Of a stretch of 64,000 nt of DNA, positions 61,068 through 64,000 are shown one piece after another; the first letter of the stretch is position 1, and every line of letters begins with the position of its first letter. The stretch comes from Hyphomicrobium_A sp964493785. Lineage in GTDB: Bacteria > Pseudomonadota > Alphaproteobacteria > Rhizobiales > Hyphomicrobiaceae. The stretch spans positions 62,001 to 126,000 of the forward strand of contig CAZBPM010000012.1 of the NCBI GenBank assembly GCA_964493785.1, read 5' to 3'. The notes under the pieces were generated by a model, which had not been told where the DNA came from, did no database searches, and saw only the letters and a list, made by a program, of their open reading frames with translations. The position numbers and the translations under genes are program-made.

Positions 61068-61276
61068 GGCCGCCACAGGCCGCCCGCAATTTCGTGATGT
61101 TGCTTGTAGAAAGCGGGCTAGTGCTATGGGCAACCAGTAAAAAGTCTGTCATGCAAGCATGGTATCGGGCGCGGCTGGTGGGGAACTGAGTCCAGAGCGT
61201 CGCTTGGGAGCGCAAGTCGCTTCAAGCCCGGGTTGGGGAGCCGTATATTGCGCGCACTGGCAGGGGAGACACAACA
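61068..61276. other. Intergenic region upstream of the OlsB-like gene
   Basis: About 210 bases with no supported gene between the kinase and the acyltransferase, both on the plus strand. It should contain the acyltransferase promoter. A GGGGAGACACAAC ribosome-binding region precedes ATG 61277. Confidence 0.35.
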
Positions 61277-62245
61277 ATGAAGCAAGCGGCGCGGCGGATG
61301 GCCAGCCGGCTGGCACGCAGCCCCAAGTGGCAGGCTGTGCCGGGCGGTCTTCTGGCATTGCGTGCTTTGCGCGACGCGGGACGCAACGGCTTCCCATTGC
61401 GCAAGCCCGACAAGGTCTACGGCAAGATCGGCAGTCTCGAGGTGCGCCTCACAGACAAGTGGCGCGACATCAAGCTCGCCCAGCGGCTGCGCTACAAGGT
61501 GTTCTACGAAGAGATGTCCGCAGTCCCGACGTTGCGCGCCGAGTTGCGCCGACGTGACGAGGATTCCTATGACGCCGTTTGCGATCATCTTCTGGTCGTC
61601 GACGAGGCCGCCAACCAGACGCCTGATGCGTGGGGCGGCTTGCGTCGGCAGAAGGTTGTCGGGACGTATCGCGTGCTGAGGCAGGAAGTTGCCGAACGCA
61701 CGCTCGGCTTCTACACGCAGAGCGAATACGACATCGAGCCGCTCATCGCGTCCAAGCGGCACCTGAGCTTCATGGAACTCGGGCGCTCGTGTGTGCTCGA
61801 GCCGTACCGCAACAAGCGGACGGTCGAGTTGCTTTGGCACGGGCTGTGGACGTATGTGCGCGAGCACAAAGTGGATGTGATGATTGGCTGCGCCAGCCTG
61901 CCAGGAACCGATCCCGATCAGCACGCAATGGCGCTCAGCTTCCTGCATCACAATGCGCTGGCACCAGTTGAGTGGCGCTGCCGCGCGCACGAAACGATGT
62001 ACGTCAACATGGATCGCCTGCCGCGCGAAAAGATCGATACAAAAGCGGCGTTGCGAGCCCTGCCTCCGTTGGTCAAAGCCTATCTGCGGCTGGGCGCGTA
62101 CATCGGTGAAGGCGCGGTGATCGACAAACAGTTCGGCACGACTGACGTGCTGATCATCCTGCCGGTCGAGAAGATCGACCCGCGGTATTTCGAGCACTTC
62201 GGCGCTCCGAATGAGCAGAAGAGCCGGGTGGCGGTCGACGCTTGA
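61277..62245 (+). CDS. olsB: OlsB-like N-acyltransferase (GNAT)
   Basis: A 322-residue protein of the acyl-ACP-dependent GNAT group that includes L-ornithine N-alpha-acyltransferase OlsB, which starts ornithine lipid synthesis. Recognisable stretches: RLRYKVFYEEM, MELGRSCVLEPYRNKRTVELLWHGLW and MIGCASLPGTDPDQHAMALSFL, where the E-L-G-R-S-C-V is the family core. No olsA partner is next to it. Other hemolysin-like acyltransferases share this core, so the substrate is likely but not certain. It ends four bases before the convergent EAL gene; both stops lie in the hairpin GACGC-TTGAT-GCGTC. Confidence 0.75.
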   Translation: MKQAARRMASRLARSPKWQAVPGGLLALRALRDAGRNGFPLRKPDKVYGKIGSLEVRLTDKWRDIKLAQRLRYKVFYEEMSAVPTLRAELRRRDEDSYDAVCDHLLVVDEAANQTPDAWGGLRRQKVVGTYRVLRQEVAERTLGFYTQSEYDIEPLIASKRHLSFMELGRSCVLEPYRNKRTVELLWHGLWTYVREHKVDVMIGCASLPGTDPDQHAMALSFLHHNALAPVEWRCRAHETMYVNMDRLPREKIDTKAALRALPPLVKAYLRLGAYIGEGAVIDKQFGTTDVLIILPVEKIDPRYFEHFGAPNEQKSRVAVDA

Positions 62246-62249
62246 TGCG

Positions 62250-64000
62250 TCAGCTGCGGCGCGGCTCGCGCTTGATTGTGGTCTTGTCGGCCGGTTGCAC
62301 CTCGTCGAGTGCGGCGAAGCGCAACAAGCATTGCTTGATGGCGCGCTTCACTCCGCTCGCTCGCACGGGCGGGCTGAAATAGAACCCCTGTGCCTCGCTG
62401 TAGCCGGCCTGGCGCACGGCTGCGAGGCTGGCGAGTGTCTCCACGCCTTCTGCCACTGAGCGCATGTTGAGTTCGCGTGCGAGGTCCGCCACCGATTTGA
62501 CAATCGCAACGCAGTCGTGATGCTCGGGTATGTCGCGCACGAAGCTGCGATCGATCTTGAGCTTCTTGAATGGGAAGCTGCGCAGGTAGTTCAGCGTGGC
62601 GAAACACGTTCCGAAATCGTCGAGCGAGATCAGAACGCCCAAGTCATGCAGCTTGCGCAGCACGTGCTGCGTGCGCGCGTGATCGCGCATCAGCACCGTT
62701 TCGGTGATCTCAAGCTGGAGCCGATGTGGCGGCAGACCGGTTTCTGCAAGAGCTTCGGTCACGGCCTCGTAGACGTCGCAGCACTCGAGCTGGACGGCTG
62801 AGAGGTTGACCGCGACCTTGATGTCGTCGGCCCAATCCATTGCGTCACTGCAAGCCTGATGAAGCGCCCAGGCACCCATGCGGACGATGAGACGCGTTTC
62901 CTCGGCGATCGGAATGAACTCGGACGGCGGGATCATTCCGCGGCTCGGGTGCTTCCAGCGCATCAGCGCCTCGAAGCTCGAAACGCGGCCCTCACGAAGA
63001 TCGACGATCGGCTGATAGTGAAGCACGAGTTCGTCGCGGTTTACCGCTTCCTGCAACTCAGCGCGTAGCGGGTTGGATGAGGATGTCTCGCTGAGGGCGC
63101 CAGGGGCGTAGACGGCGTGGATGCCACGCCCTATGGACTTGGCATGATAGAGCGCGGCATCGGCGCTAGCGAACAGCTGTTCGGGATCCTGCCCGTGATG
63201 CGGCGCAAGTGCGATGCCGATGCTGGCGTCTATGTGCAGGCGATGGCCATAGACATCGTGTGTGCGGCGGATGTTCTGCAAGATTCTCTGGGCGAGATTG
63301 TCAGCCAGGTCTTCGCGATCGACACCGACCTGCAGAATCGCAAATTCATCACCGCCAAGGCGGCCGACAAAGTCGCCGGCGCGTAAGCTGCTGCGCAAAC
63401 GCTCGGCAACGCTCTTCAATAGGCCGTCGCCGACGATGTGGCCGAGCCGATCATTGATCTCTTTGAAATGATCGAGGTCGAGCCATAGTAGTGCGAAGCC
63501 CTGGCGAGGGTCATACGTCTCGAACTGATGCTCGAGCCTCTCGCGGAAATGGAAGCGATTGGCAATTTCGGTGAGCGTGTCGTGGCGTGCCAGCCATTCG
63601 ATCTTCTCGTCCGCCTGCCGCTGCGCAGTGATGTCCTCCTGCATGTCGACCCAGCCGCCGTCTCCAAGCGGCTGATAGGTGACGCGGATGACGCGTCTGT
63701 CGGGGAGGCACTGGATCTCCTCGCGGTTGCCTGACTGCTGCAAGCGCGCGGCGTGCTCTCTCACCCACTCAGACGCGGCCTCTTTTGAGACGTCCTCACC
63801 TTTGATCGTGTTCAAGTGGTAGCGGAGAATCTCGACGAGCGGAGTGCCGGGACGCGTTAGCGTCGAAGGAAGTGCGTAAATATCGGAGTACGCCTTGTTG
63901 CACATAACGAGACGTTGCTCGCTGTCGAACATCGACAGACCGCGACCCATGTGATTCAGCGCTGCCTCGAAGCATTCGTTCAGCTGCTCGAGCTTCTCGT
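62250..64000 (-). CDS. PAS-GGDEF-EAL protein, partial (5' end outside window)
   Basis: The frame is open to the right edge; the ATG at 63950 is internal, since the sequence before it reads EQLNECFEAALNHMGRGLSMFD, a standard PAS start. Order: PAS, GGDEF, EAL. The GGDEF domain has an intact LGGDEFAIL active site and an inhibitory RAGD site five residues before it. The EAL domain has LHYQPIVDL, FEALMRWKHP, DDFGTCFATLNYL and LKIDRSFVRD, with all main catalytic residues. Either making or breaking cyclic di-GMP is possible. The N-terminal input region is unknown. Confidence 0.92.
   Translation of the reverse strand, partial: EKLEQLNECFEAALNHMGRGLSMFDSEQRLVMCNKAYSDIYALPSTLTRPGTPLVEILRYHLNTIKGEDVSKEAASEWVREHAARLQQSGNREEIQCLPDRRVIRVTYQPLGDGGWVDMQEDITAQRQADEKIEWLARHDTLTEIANRFHFRERLEHQFETYDPRQGFALLWLDLDHFKEINDRLGHIVGDGLLKSVAERLRSSLRAGDFVGRLGGDEFAILQVGVDREDLADNLAQRILQNIRRTHDVYGHRLHIDASIGIALAPHHGQDPEQLFASADAALYHAKSIGRGIHAVYAPGALSETSSSNPLRAELQEAVNRDELVLHYQPIVDLREGRVSSFEALMRWKHPSRGMIPPSEFIPIAEETRLIVRMGAWALHQACSDAMDWADDIKVAVNLSAVQLECCDVYEAVTEALAETGLPPHRLQLEITETVLMRDHARTQHVLRKLHDLGVLISLDDFGTCFATLNYLRSFPFKKLKIDRSFVRDIPEHHDCVAIVKSVADLARELNMRSVAEGVETLASLAAVRQAGYSEAQGFYFSPPVRASGVKRAIKQCLLRFAALDEVQPADKTTIKREPRRS

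Noticed and set aside
61124..62197. Minus-strand frame of 357 residues opposite the OlsB-like gene
   Set aside because: Antisense to a recognisable acyltransferase; no domain seen.

Overview
The window looks like a chromosomal segment of an alphaproteobacterium, most likely order Hyphomicrobiales (Rhizobiales) and possibly Hyphomicrobiaceae. This rests on a hemC-hemD-Mic60-hemY operon, an SDHAF4-type DUF1674 protein, the rsmB-heparinase-purH order, an OlsB-like acyltransferase and high GC content. The genus is an inference; there is no rRNA here to settle it.

Region 1 (1-22.3 kb) is a surface-polysaccharide island. A minus-strand operon (8487 down to 1) reads fnlA-fnlB-fnlC (UDP-N-acetyl-L-fucosamine synthesis), a WbuB-like FucNAc transferase, a Wzx flippase, a GT2 glycosyltransferase, gmd and a partial fcl (GDP-L-fucose synthesis); most junctions overlap by 4 bases. 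Around it lie a sulfotransferase, a GT-A-like protein, a GT10 alpha-1,3-fucosyltransferase, and an unusual fusion of a phosphoethanolamine-transferase-like sulfatase domain to a GT25 glycosyltransferase. A plus-strand set follows: GT4, SDR, GT4, Wzy-like polymerase and an MsbA/PglK-like ABC exporter. Together they could build a fucose- and FucNAc-containing surface glycan, perhaps sulfated and phospho-decorated. The island ends with a two-gene unit, an unknown 116-residue protein and a short endonuclease V, then about 1 kb of gene-poor DNA around tRNA-Thr(CGU).

Region 2 (23.4-35.3 kb) is core metabolism. The minus-strand hem operon runs hemC-hemD-Mic60-hemY and continues into two paralogous small secreted cysteine proteins. 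Divergently, tsaD, gpsA, an EVE-domain protein, an ETF-beta-KMT-like methyltransferase and acs run on the plus strand, followed by a 56-residue ribbon-helix-helix-like protein and a clear terminator.

Region 3 (35.3-47.3 kb) holds an alpha/beta hydrolase with a cysteine in the nucleophile elbow, a FAD oxidoreductase with an NmrA-like protein, an extensin-like protein, a TadG-like vWA protein, an SDHAF4-like protein, htpX, rsmB, a heparinase II/III protein, purH and a GNAT acetyltransferase.

Region 4 (47.4-64 kb) carries a Pro/Ala/Glu-rich membrane protein facing a LEA-like periplasmic protein, an MFS transporter, a lemA-TPM-TPM operon, an orphan ParA, DUF2189 and DUF4189 proteins, tRNA-Gly(GCC), a ProX-type deacylase, a cnoX-LonSB-Trm112 operon, a hybrid histidine kinase, an OlsB-like acyltransferase and a partial PAS-GGDEF-EAL protein that runs off the right edge. 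No insertion sequence, CRISPR array or prophage was recognised.
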